DNA from: Isoetes taiwanensis
Lineage: Eukaryota > Streptophyta > Lycopodiopsida > Isoetales > Isoetaceae
DNA: 64,000 nucleotides
NCBI GenBank assembly: GCA_021234155.1
Contig: JAJEKV010000032.1
Span: 6,482,736 to 6,546,735 of the forward strand
Direction of reading: 5' to 3'
The notes under the pieces are model-generated. The model was not told the origin of the DNA and searched no databases. It saw nothing but the letters and a program-made list of their open reading frames with translations. Numbering within the stretch: the stretch's first letter is position 1; each line of letters starts with the position of its first letter. The translations under genes were made by a program, and so were the position numbers. Of this stretch, positions 22,848 to 32,111 are shown piece by piece.

Positions 22848-23005
22848 CACTAATAATAATAAAGGGGACCTGCCATAGGAACAACCCAGGCCCCTTTGAA
22901 GATGGCGTAAAATAAGAAAGGCAAATAGGAGGCAACGTGCGAAAGTTTATCACCGGGATGAAAAACCCCGCCCTTTCGGGTTTTCGAGGAAAACCCTAAT
23001 GATAA
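22848..23005 (-). mobile_element. LINE 3' end with (ATT)n tail
   Basis: Read on the minus strand it has the hairpin block CCTCGAAAACCCGAAAGGGC followed by GGGGTTTTTC, about 100 nt of spacer, then a block with CCTATGGCAGGTCCCC, then an ATT tail. The layout matches the 3' ends of the other LINEs. Confidence 0.7.
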
Positions 23006-23380
23006 ACCTTCGCCCGACGGCTCCAAATGAAAAGCCCAGACCATCAAAGTGGAGATCATTGATGAAAAAGTCGAGGAAGCACAAGATCGAGGTTGCAAAT
23101 AAGACGATTCCTCTCGAACCCAACATGAGAGCCATAAGAAAGAAACAAATGGCCATGATCACCTGAAAAACTCAAGGTAAAAGAAAAATGAACCAAATGC
23201 ATTAGACATTAAAATAGAATAGGAGGGAAGTAACTCAAAAAAAAACTCGAGTTCCCCACAGTTGGATGAGATGGCCTGCAAAGAAACAACGTAAAAAGAA
23301 GCACATAACTCAAAAATATAAGCCATCACGCCGGCTCGGCGAAACCCCCCACGGAGGCATAACAAATCACAATCCTTCAA

Positions 23381-23605
23381 TAATAGAAGGGGCTGGTCAC
23401 GCGAGCCACGCGATATAACATCCTAAAACCACATAACCTCTCAAACACAGAGTGGCTATATACGCGTGCCACACGAGAAATGACAAATACTTCAAGAATA
23501 AAAAAGGGCTGATCACGCGAGCCAGGCGACATAACATCATATCTTAACACAACATAACCTCTCAAATACAGAGGGGCTGGTCACGCGAGCCACACGATAT
23601 AGAAG
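23381..23605. repeat. Tandem repeat around GGGCTGGTCACGCGAGCCA
   Basis: Three to four diverged units carry GGCTGGTCACGCGAGCCACG, then GATATAACATC, then CATAACCTCTCAAA(C/T)ACAGAG, with a spacing of about 60-125 bp. Confidence 0.7.
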
Positions 23606-24433
23606 CACAAATCAAAAATGAAAAAACATGAATGTAAACAACTTAGGGTGGGAAGGGAGGGAACTGAGACAAAAAACCTGCTGTGAGAAGACGCCGACAA
23701 TGGAGAAAGAGCTCAACAACGTATATATAGCCTCGTCTCTCCCCAAAATGGCGATCCGACGGTGTCGAATCGCATGCATTTTGGTGAGAGACTCGTCTGG
23801 AGGGGGAAAACCGGCCGATCAAAAGAGAACTTCCATTTCAAAGCCTAGGGTGATGAGACAGGGATATCAAGTCAGTATTGGCACAAAAGGAAGATGGCGT
23901 AGAACAATAGGTAAGGTCGGATCTAAAAAGGAAGAAAAGAGAAGTGAAATACATTAAGGAAAGGGAATAAAGACAACAACTCATCAAGATGAAAAAAGCT
24001 AAAAACGTCAACACTAGGCTTAGGTTCTACCAAAAACCATGATAAAACTGGAACTAAAGAATCACTAGACAATAAAGTACTAGATATTTAAAGATGCTTG
24101 ATAATACTAAACATGGGATAAAACGAGAGGAGGTATGAGACAAACAACACAATTAGAACAAAACGGATGAATCGAAAAAAAGCCTAGGAACGAAAAAATA
24201 ATAGGAAGTACAAAAGGAGCATAGGGAAGGGCACAAAAATACCCGTAGGCAAGCTCGTCAAGATACAAAAAAATAAATGGAAATCTAATGCATGAACATG
24301 GAAACAGCGAAATACATGGAAACATAGAAGCAGGAGCAACACAGGGCAAAGAAAACCTAAGTAACAATCACCTAGAAAAAATCTAAAAACAAAATGAAAC
24401 CACGGACTCGAAGGCATATACTTATCTTATAAG

Positions 24434-24740
24434 GGATGCAAAGTGCACAAAAATTTAAAGAGGAAAAATGTAGCATGCATATGTGTAACTTACAATGAAG
24501 TATGGAAATGTGCAACATAGGAGAACTCCATGGAAAAAGGAAATAATGAAAGCAAGGACATGGAAAATTTAAAGAGGAACAATGTAGCAAGTATAACTTA
24601 CAATAATGTTTGAAACTAGCCAAAGAAAACTCCATGGAAAAAGGAAATAACGAAAGCAAGGACATGGAAAATTTAAAGAGGAACAATGTAGCAAAAGAAA
24701 AAATGGACGTGTGAAATTTAAAGAGGAAACAATGGAGGAA
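24434..24740. repeat. Tandem repeat, ~105-120 bp unit
   Basis: The segment AAATTTAAAGAGGAACAATG recurs at about 24451, 24559, 24668 and 24716. It is joined to ACTCCATGGAAAAAGGAAAT and GAAAGCAAGGACATGG in the first two units. It accounts for the long minus-strand open frame here. Confidence 0.75.
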
Positions 24741-24764
24741 TGTTGTTGCGTCTGAATGCAAAAA

Positions 24765-24835
24765 TTGTTTGCGATTGAGCGGAATCGAACCTGCAACCAA
24801 TCCAGTGCAAGCCACATAACCTAGCCACAAAACCA
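24765..24835 (-). ncRNA. tRNA-like sequence, degenerate
   Basis: The minus strand has an A-box-like TGGCTAGGTTATGTGG and, about 36 nt on, a perfect T-arm/B-box AGGTTCGATTCC. The A-B distance is shorter than in a real tRNA, and no cloverleaf forms. It looks like a tRNA-derived (SINE-type) remnant, not a tRNA gene. Confidence 0.35.
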
Positions 24836-26168
24836 ATACCAAAGTATTAATTTTTAAAGAAACAAATAAAATATATAGCATTGTTTGACGACCCATAATC
24901 CCTAAATCAAAAGCTACGAAAAAGCGGCGGCGCTCTAGCCCCCAGACTCCATAGACGCCATCGGTCCCTACTTTCGGATTGCGGGTTGAAAACCGAGAGA
25001 TGGATGGGTTGTTCATAATCAAGGTTGCAGCCGCCCAAAAATCCGGCCACCACAGACTTGAGATAGACGGTTCCAAAACTGTATCCAGATATCCAATCCA
25101 AATGATAAATCTGCAAAAATCTTGAAAACACAAGCGCATAAGAGATCTGCAGATGCCACTATTTATTCCAAAACTCTGTAGAAAATGTTAGCTGACTGCC
25201 AATCTAAAGAAGCTTGAGTAAGACCGGTTAATCATGGAGAATCATCAATGTGAAACGGACCAGTAACTGGAAGAAAATAGATAGAGCCCAATAACTGGAA
25301 GAAATTAGATAGAATCAAAGCTACGGAGGTGCTGGCCTAATCTGAAAGAACCAAGAAAACAGAAAAATAAAAATCACAGATCCACTAGAAAAATCTAATA
25401 AACCCATGTCAAACCCTATCTCAGCATGATGAAGAAGCCACCGACAAGAGCAAACATGCTGCCAGAGGAAAAACCTAGCTTTGTGCAAGACGAACTCGCC
25501 ATGCAAACCGTTGTGCCCAAAAACAAAGGAATAAGCTGCTTGAAAGGCACCGACAACCAAATCCTTGACGCCTGCTGGGCTGGACGGATCTGCATAGAAA
25601 ACCATATCCACAGAAAGGACGGATCTGCATATAAAACCTTATCCCCAGAAAGAAAAAATAATTCGTTATGGTAGGAGAAGCTATAGTAGGAGAAGCGTGG
25701 GAGGAAGCAAAACTTATTGTAGGAGAAGCGTGGAAGGAAGCAAAACTTGTAGAGCTAACAGAGCAGAAAGAAAGAGAGCTCAAACTGAGACAAAAAACCT
25801 GCTGTGAGAAGACGCCGATAATGGAGAAAGAGCTCAACAACGTATATATAGCCTCGTCTCTCCCCAAAATGGCGATCCGACGGTGTCGAATCGCATGCAA
25901 TATATACTATTAAGAAGCATATAAGCAATTGTTATTGTTGGAACTAACAAATCTTACACGTACCATCCCTACGATGTACATGAACTATCGCTCTTGGCTT
26001 AGGATTTCCAAGTTCCCGAGGTACAAAAGGTGTATAGGGCTTCATGATCTGCACACATTCAGAAGAAGAATAAACATCCAAGAAGCATGAAAACCTTTGA
26101 AAGAAAACATATATACATGCAATACATGGACACTACAACGTTGGTCGAGGACATGACACTTACCCGGA

Positions 26169-27380
26169 TCACAAAGCATCCATGTAAACCACGTTCCTTG
26201 TGAACCTTGAAACTGTATTGGCGTCTTCTTGAGGCATGGATGGTGGGTCTTTGATAGCAACCCTAATTCCTTGTCGATTTTGTACCCTTGAGAATGCCAC
26301 ATACAATTGTCCATGCGTAAAAGCGGGCTTTGGAAGATATATCCCCACCTTATGCATTGTGCGGCCACGGGACTTGTTTATGGTCATGGCAAAGGCCGGT
26401 ATAAAAGGGAATTGCACCCTTTCAAACTGAAATGGCAAACCTGAATCGGTAGGCACAATTGGAATGCGCGATAGGAGCACAGTATCACCAACGTGTGTCC
26501 CAGTTACTATCTCTGCCTCAATGACACGTCGTCCCAGCTTTCGTATAATCAATCGTGTTCCATTGCACAGGCCCTTCTTGAACGATGTAGACCTCAACAA
26601 CATTACAATCATTCCCACCTTCAGGGTTAGCTCGTGTGGCGGTACACCACTCGGAGTTTGTGCATTAAGAAACTCAATGGGATATAGACCTGCTTGCTGG
26701 CCATCTGTGTCTATGATTCGATCAGCACTAAAGTAATCGGTCGTCTCTCCAGGGATGAGAGACGCCACCTTCTTATTGATCTCATCGACAAAATGGTTCA
26801 AAGGCGATAGTATAGCACGATGTGTCCAGAAAATCACTTCTTTCCAGTTCTGTTGGATATCAGGAAATATGTCCTGAATTAAATCATCCACATCATCTGA
26901 GCCAAGGCATATATCGTGTGGTAGATGCACCATATCGACACCCTTCTCCGGAAAGGTGGGTTCTCGGCCATCTCCTATACTTAGTAAGTAGTCAGAAAAT
27001 GCTTGTTGTTCAAGCGCATCTAAGCCCAATGCATTCATGACGCGCATGTTGATTGTCAGTTTATATTCTCTCACACTATCCCAGATATACGAACGCTTTA
27101 GTATTTGTCGGAAATCCCCTCCCAATAGTATTGGAATCCCACCAAACGGGGTCTGCTCATTGCCCATCACATCTCTCAATGTTCTATCCACTGCCTCAAA
27201 TATCCATTTGTGCATCATTGGTGCCTCATCCCATACAATCAACCGACATGCTCTCCATGTTAATTTACGTTTGCGGGCCAGGCGTCTCTTCCTAGCTGAC
27301 TTTGATTCTTGTTCGGGTGTGGCATGTGTTGCCATGCCATCTTTATAAATTCTAGGACTCATGGTATTTGATGTCACCAT
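26169..27380 (-). pseudogene. Helitron PIF1-type helicase, N-terminally truncated
   Basis: About 400 codons are open. Visible motifs are the Walker B box I-V-W-D-E-A-P-M-M, then G-G-D-F-R-Q-I-L, then R-A-I-L-S-P-L-N...V-D-E-I-N, Y-F-S-A-D, and the C-terminal T-I-N-K-S-R-G-R-T and Y-V-A-F-S-R-V blocks. In the family this unwinds DNA during rolling-circle transposition. The Walker A ATP-binding loop, which should precede Walker B, and the Rep nuclease are absent: upstream of 27380 the sequence changes to a LINE end and unrelated sequence. A splice acceptor-like TTCAG just before GGTATGG is possible, so part of the loss might be intron. The chosen start is an internal methionine. Confidence 0.85.
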
Positions 27381-27568
27381 ACCCTGAACATGTAGATGAG
27401 GTTATGGATCCAACGGGGCGTCTAGGCCAAGAGTCTACTAAACAAACATATTTACACCTATGTATCTTTTGAACTAAGACAACATAATCCAATAATATAA
27501 TATGACATAAACGCATTTTGCCTTAACATAAGCCCAAAGCCTTAACCCCTAGAGTAATATTAGAGAAT

Positions 27569-27722
27569 AACAATAGAATAGAATAGAATAGAATAGAATA
27601 TGATTTTATCGTCCACGGAGACCAACTGGCCTATGGGACCCAAGTACAAAGAGAGAGCAACAGGCGTATTACTACCAGGATTAAAAAACCCCCGCCCCGA
27701 AGGGTTTTCGGGGGAAAAAACT
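27569..27722 (-). mobile_element. LINE 3' end with (TTCTA)n tail
   Basis: On the minus strand: a hairpin block (CCCCCGAAAACCCTTCGGGG with GCGGGGG), then TTGGGTCCCATAGGCCAGTT, then CCGTGGACGATAAAA, then repeated ATTCT. Same design as the LINE D and 50.7-kb ends. Confidence 0.8.
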
Positions 27723-27739
27723 TAGTAGCAATAAGGATG

Positions 27740-28086
27740 CTGACATACTGCACAGTTATATACATAATCACAAGTACAGCTGAGGTTAATGTCGGACAGG
27801 GGGGGCATAACTGAAACAACATGTCATCAATGACTTCTTTGACGTCCTTCACTTCTACAAAAGTGCTAAGGCTGTAAAAGTTCTCAAGCTTGACAATAAG
27901 CTTCTCCACATCAAGGCTTATCAACTCATGCACACACTTTGGACATGGCCTCCAAGGCTGCCATTCATACCACGACCCCAAGGCTTTGACAACAAAGGAG
28001 ATGCGACTGACGTGCACCTCCTTCCGAATCAAACACTTGGCAACATGGCCACCAAAAGCATACCATGGCACCAAGATTTTCACCAT
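27740..28086 (-). pseudogene. Unidentified open segment in the CACTA interior
   Basis: A minus-strand frame of about 115 codons contains P-W-Y-A-F-G-G-H-V-A-K-C-L and W-R-P-C-P-K-C-V. The CxxC could bind zinc, but no family is recognised. It runs into the LINE end at 27722, which probably truncated it. Confidence 0.3.
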
Positions 28087-28410
28087 CTACATGAAATAAC
28101 CCACTGAATTAGATAGAGTTTAGGCAAGGACGGCATGGACACGTGTGTAGTAGAGGACAGCTTACAGGCAACTACTTTGACTCAAACAACCCCAATCCCT
28201 TATTGACATTCTACACTAAACCCTTATTGACATAACTTTTGCAAAATCAAACAATAAATAAAAGTAGAAGTGTCAACTAACCTTGCAAGGGCAATCCGAT
28301 GACCAGCAAGCTACGTTATCTTGGTTACAACGAATGCAAGTCAAAGATCTCCTATAAGCTCACGGAAAAATCATGTCAGCATTAGCATTATGTCACATTT
28401 GCAACATTAC

Positions 28411-28620
28411 CAAGAAACTTAGAACATTCAATAGAATTTTGGCCTTGAAAGGTCTAATATATGCCTCAATCAATGCTGCTGCCATGTGCCCAGTGCCGGA
28501 CCATAGAGTTGTAATGAGAATGGAATTACTGTAGCTCAGATTAAGATCCTCTGATAGATATGGAACTAAAACAGCAGCAAGTCCGAAGTAGCAAATCGAG
28601 CACTCGCTGCAAAGGGCTTG
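28411..28620 (-). pseudogene. Captured exon of an NRT1/PTR-family transporter
   Basis: The minus-strand segment reads in one frame with C-S-I-C-Y-F-G-L-A-A-V-L-V-P-Y-L, then L-W-S-G-T-G-H-M-A-A-A-L-I-E-A-Y-I. That is the first-helices pattern of plant NPF proton-coupled nitrate/peptide transporters (E-R-x-x-Y-Y-G, L-x-x-Y-L, W-S-G, A-x-x-A-D). It ends in a GTAATG donor. A TGA lies just upstream in the same frame, and no other transporter exon is found, so only a piece was carried here. It stands head to head with the SppA fragment, about 40 bp apart, so the two were joined by rearrangement. Confidence 0.55.
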
Positions 28621-28659
28621 CATTCATCTGAGAGCTGGAGAACGTAAGCTCTTAAGTGC

Positions 28660-29104
28660 TCCAAGGTCGAGTATGGACAGAAGAAGCTGCCTTAAAACAT
28701 GGTTTAGTTGATGCAATTGGAGGACTTTCAAAAGCAGTTGCTATTGCCAAACAAAAGGCTGGTTTACCAGAATGAATGAAGGTATCATTTAGCTTACGAT
28801 GAGGATATTATTATTTGTCATGTAATATTGTTTTAAGAATGGTTCATGATGGTATTAGGTGAAACTGGTAGAGTTATCAAAAGATAGACCATCGATTCTC
28901 TCCCTTGTTCGGGATGGTGTCAGTGCAGGCTTTATGATTGTCCAGAATCCCAAGGCATGGTTAGATGATTTGTCACCTCTAGTCAGAGCTGAAATGCAAC
29001 ACATTTCATTTGACAGCCGGAGTGAAGGTATTGGACCCAATGCTTTTCTGCTCAAAGGACTTGCTGAGTGGATAGCTCAAGTTCTCAATGAAGACTCAGA
29101 TTGA
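28660..29104 (+). pseudogene. Captured exons of SppA (protease IV-like signal peptide peptidase)
   Basis: Two exons (28660-28781 and 28859-29104) are joined by a 77-nt GT-AG intron with phase kept. The first carries G-R-V-W-T-E-E-A-A-L-K-H-G-L-V-D-A-I-G-G, the conserved C-terminal catalytic-domain block of SppA, and A-I-A-K-Q-K-A-G-L-P-E. The second begins V-K-L-V-E-L-S-K, as in plant SppA, and ends in a stop. In plants SppA is a thylakoid serine protease. The copy lacks the catalytic Ser/Lys exons and has TGA where an arginine codon is expected, three codons before the intron (28773-28775). It is a transduplicated fragment within the CACTA boundaries, possibly mobilised by the Helitron. Confidence 0.7.
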
Positions 29105-29454
29105 ATAAAAGGGACATCTAAATGGGAGATCCTTTTTATTGATAAGTTTACTGGGAAGACAAATCAATTGATCTATCTCCGCATCATATAAAAATATATC
29201 ATAGAGGGTAAGGCGCAACTATGCTTTGTAAGCAGTTTAAGAAATGCAAGCCAAATGGAGGCCAGCTGGAGAACCTCCGAAGTGAGCACTTAAGCGCTGG
29301 AGAACATCATGAAATCAGATGAATTTGAATCAACAATTAAAATGCAAGACAATGTTATAAAGAATCACTTACGTCTCTCTTGTTTCCTTCCACAATTATC
29401 TCCTTGTCTATTTACCTGCATAAACACATCCGTTACCACACCCGAAAGAATCTG

Positions 29455-29770
29455 AAATAATTTGAAATTCTAACCTTCTTATGCACAGCCAGCTTACCAA
29501 AGAGCAGCAGCAAAAACTTACATGTAGAATCTGATTTTATTTGAAATTCTAACCTTGTTATGCGCAGCCAGCTTACCATAGAGCAGCAGCAAAAACTTAC
29601 ATGTAGAATCTGATTTTATTTGAAATTCTAACCTTGTTATGCACAGCCAGCTTACCATAGAGCAGCAGCAAAAACTTACATGTAGAATCTGAAATAATTT
29701 GAAATTCTAACCTTGTTATGCACAGCCAGCTTACCATAGAGCAGCAGCAAAAACTTACATGTAGTATCTC
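29455..29770. repeat. 79-bp tandem repeat, four units
   Basis: Units begin near the AACCTT at 29472, 29551, 29630 and 29709, exactly 79 bp apart. Each holds TTTGAAATTCTAACCTTGTT, CACAGCCAGCTTACCATAGA and GCAGCAGCAAAAACTTACAT. Confidence 0.9.
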
Positions 29771-30189
29771 TATTCTTGGCATAGCCCTGGTCATTTTCCT
29801 TAGAATAACCAGTCATATATTTCCCTATTTTAGTTTTGTACTAACTCTAGTTATTATTTCAACAGTACAATAACTGAGGAATCAATTACCTGCCATGCAC
29901 AATGGAGTTGGTCGCAGTGGAGGAGCTAAATCCAAAGCTCTCCGATGTGAGCACTTAAGGGCTAGTAGTTTGTGTCACCACCTGCATGAGCAATGCAAAA
30001 TCAGTGGAAAATAAAGCAAAGATTTGAGGTTTATTGTTTGTGCAGGCCTGCCTACAATCAGCAAGACATGCGAACTTCTTTAGACTCTTAAAGCAAAAAA
30101 ATAAGAAGAATGCATGACAAAGCTACTAAGAATCATAGAGAAGGCCTCCAATCTGGCCATGTACCTGCTTCAACTCAGAAAATAACACT

Positions 30190-30420
30190 TACCTAATCAC
30201 TCAAAATGCAGCAATGGGGATGAGACGCAAGCCTCCAAGCTGGCGCCCACTTCATTGCTCCAACCTGCGAAAGAAATCAGACACTTGGCCATGTACCTGC
30301 TTCAACTCAAAAAAAACACCTACCTAATCACTCAAAATGCAGCAATGGGGATGAGCAGCAAGCCTCCAAGCTGGCGCCCACTTCGTTGCTCCAACCTGCG
30401 AAAAAAATCAGACTGCAATA
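30190..30420. repeat. 131-bp tandem duplication
   Basis: Two copies of CTAATCACTCAAAATGCAGC ... AAGCCTCCAAGCTGGCGCCC ... TTGCTCCAACCTGCGAAA, starting at 30193 and 30324. A third partial echo (GAGCAGCAAGGCTCCAAACC) lies near 30523. Confidence 0.85.
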
Positions 30421-31423
30421 AGTCAGATCTGAGGAAAAGAAATAACAAACTCATATTTTATGCAAGAGAATAAGAGAATGGCCCAGCAACCGTGATATCA
30501 ATGAATGGCCCAGCAAGCGTGATGAGCAGCAAGGCTCCAAACCAACGCCCAGAGATACGAAATAGTGGAGCCTCGATTATGAAACCTAAGAAAAGAGAAA
30601 TAAGAAAGAAGATTTTTTATGCAAGATCGATCCACCTGCAGCAGGTGCACTCACCTTAAGAATCTGATCGAGCTTAGAGCGCCCTTGAGCAGGTCGCGGA
30701 TCTGCGTGAGGCGCAACAGAAATGGAAGGAGAAATATTTTGTGGAAAACCAGTCCACCGAAATGCTCCTTCTCTCCAAGTTTCGTCATTGAATGCTGGCG
30801 GGCATGTTTAAAATGAAAACATTAATTTCGTCAACTGGATCTCCCGCAGGGGGAAGTTAGATGCCGGAGGGGGGGGCTGGGAACGCCGCATGCGGCGTTA
30901 CATGCGGCTGGCACGAAACCCAACCCCCTCCCAAAATAAGAAAGAAGATAACCATGGTGCCATTGTACAAACACCGTGCCATTGCATTTTAGATAACCAT
31001 TGCATTATAGGAGATAGTCCCTATTGCCAAAATGACCAATGACCTTGAGCCTTGACCTTATGTGACCACTTCATATTTCCGTAGAACATTTGAACTTTTG
31101 GGTTTTAAAATTCTAAAAATTACACATGTACGATGCATAGTGCACAAATGTCAGAAACAACCATAGCTTATGATGGAGGAGGTTCCCACCCATGCACTCT
31201 AGAAAACATGGTGCCATTGCATTATGGAGGTTATACCAAACAAACCATAACTAACGCCAGGCAAAAGGTTATGCTTGTCAACCACATAACTTAATCAAAC
31301 TTGATTCAATTATATACCATGGAAGAGATCTATAAGAGAGCTTTCCAATGCAACAAATTTCATTCAAAACAGATTTTTGGATCAACTTTTATGATAAAAA
31401 TAGTAAAAAAAAAAAAAAAAAAA

Positions 31424-31612
31424 CAAAAATCTGACGTTTTTTCTGACGATTTTTCTGACGATATATTCTGACGCTTAATTTTCTAACGATTCGTCTGACG
31501 TTTTGTCCTGACGATATATCGTCAGGAATTTAATCGTCAGGGTAAGCGTCAGGATATTCGTCAGGACATAATCATTCAATTTTCCTGACGATTTTTCTGA
31601 CGCCAAACCCTC
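31424..31612. repeat. CACTA right subterminal repeat array
   Basis: Repeats of TCTGACGATTTTT type occur in both orientations (for example CCTGACGATATATCGTCAGG), matching the left array and ending 14 bp before the terminal repeat. Confidence 0.85.
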
Positions 31613-31745
31613 ATCCTCTTGTAGTGTCGATGATACATTTTCCTTATGTACTATGCGGTGACGTCAGACATCGTCTCGCCGGCATAAGAGTGCCGCTCCG
31701 CTACTTCTCTTGGGACTTCCTGATATGAATAGTTGTGAAGTCGCT

Positions 31746-32111
31746 CTACTGCTCCTTTGCAATCAGACCCAAGTGCTCGTCGATTCTGAGCCCTTCTTCT
31801 AGGCGATATGGAAGATGGAGGATGTCATTCACCAAGATGTACACCTCCCCCTCGATTACTATCGGCATTAGGGCTGTAATGCTGATTGGTGGCTCATTGG
31901 CCCGCCTGATGTCGTCATCGTGCCTTGCTATTTGCCTCTCCATTCTTGCTGCCTCCCTGTTCTCCCAATCTGGATCTTCTTCCCCTTCCTGCTCATAATC
32001 TTGCTCGATCTGCAGTGCCCCTGATGCAGTGCCATGGTAAACATACTCTGAGGACTGAATCTCATGGACCTGGCCCTGATCTATCCTTGTGTTGAGTGTT
32101 GCAAGATCCAA
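31746..32111 (-). CDS. Hypothetical acidic/charged ORF
   Basis: The frame has 121 codons with an acidic patch (Y-E-Q-E-G-E-E-D-P-D-W-E), a possible coiled-coil segment (R-E-A-A-R-M-E-R-Q-I-A-R-H-D-D-D-I-R-R-A) and then H-L-P-Y-R-L-E-E-G-L-R. No family is recognised. It lies just outside the CACTA right end. It could be part of a retroelement leader or a host exon. Confidence 0.3.
   Translation of the reverse strand: MDLATLNTRIDQGQVHEIQSSEYVYHGTASGALQIEQDYEQEGEEDPDWENREAARMERQIARHDDDIRRANEPPISITALMPIVIEGEVYILVNDILHLPYRLEEGLRIDEHLGLIAKEQ

Larger units (their letters stand above)
22722..23818. repeat. Direct repeat pair
   Basis: The ~34-bp segment TTTTGGTGAGAGACTCGTCT followed by GGAGGGGGAAAACCGG occurs at about 22723-22756 and at 23780-23813. 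Confidence 0.75.
23664..25905. repeat. ~115-bp segment duplicated 2.1 kb apart
   Basis: Near-identical copies lie at about 23668-23780 and 25788-25900. Each contains CTGCTGTGAGAAGACGCCGA, a CGTATATATAGCC TATA-like box, and CCAAAATGGCGATCCGACGG. The TATA-like box and conserved downstream GC-rich block suggest a duplicated promoter region. Confidence 0.75.
22030..27380 (-). mobile_element. Helitron part: 3' terminus and helicase
   Basis: The 3' end lies on the minus strand: a hairpin TGCCCGGC-ATC-GCCGGGCA, 7 nt, then CTAG, followed by T. These are the defining features of Helitron 3' ends, including insertion next to T. The helicase gene lies about 4 kb upstream on the same strand, in the right orientation. 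I could not locate the 5' TC terminus or a Rep domain, so the upstream limit given is only the start of the recognisable helicase. The element could extend to the gene fragments near 28.4-29.1 kb. Confidence 0.7.
18525..31626. mobile_element. 13.1-kb CACTA (En/Spm-type) element carrying gene fragments
   Basis: The left end reads CACTACAAGAGAATG and the right end, in reverse complement, CACTACAAGAGGATG: 14 of 15 bases match, including the diagnostic CACTA. TCG stands directly outside both ends (18522-18524 and 31627-31629), the 3-bp target duplication expected of the superfamily. Dense subterminal repeats of CTGACG-type motifs lie just inside both ends. I found no TnpA or TnpD-like transposase. 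The interior instead holds a WD40 exon, a Helitron part, two LINE ends, an NRT1/PTR-like exon, two SppA-like exons and several tandem repeats. It is therefore probably non-autonomous and of the gene-capturing kind. Confidence 0.88.

Noticed and set aside
24765-24835. Functional tRNA gene
   Set aside because: B box is good but the A-B spacing is too short and no anticodon arm or acceptor stem can be drawn.
24372-25139. Long minus-strand open frame (~255 codons)
   Set aside because: Its middle is the tandem repeat at 24434-24740, composition is phenylalanine/leucine-rich from repeated AT-rich DNA, and no domain is visible.
29455-29770. CRISPR-like array
   Set aside because: Units are contiguous 79-bp tandem repeats without variable spacers, in a eukaryotic transposon.
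31746-32111. Gag of a second retrotransposon
   Set aside because: Charged composition only; no gag motif, zinc knuckle or neighbouring pol.
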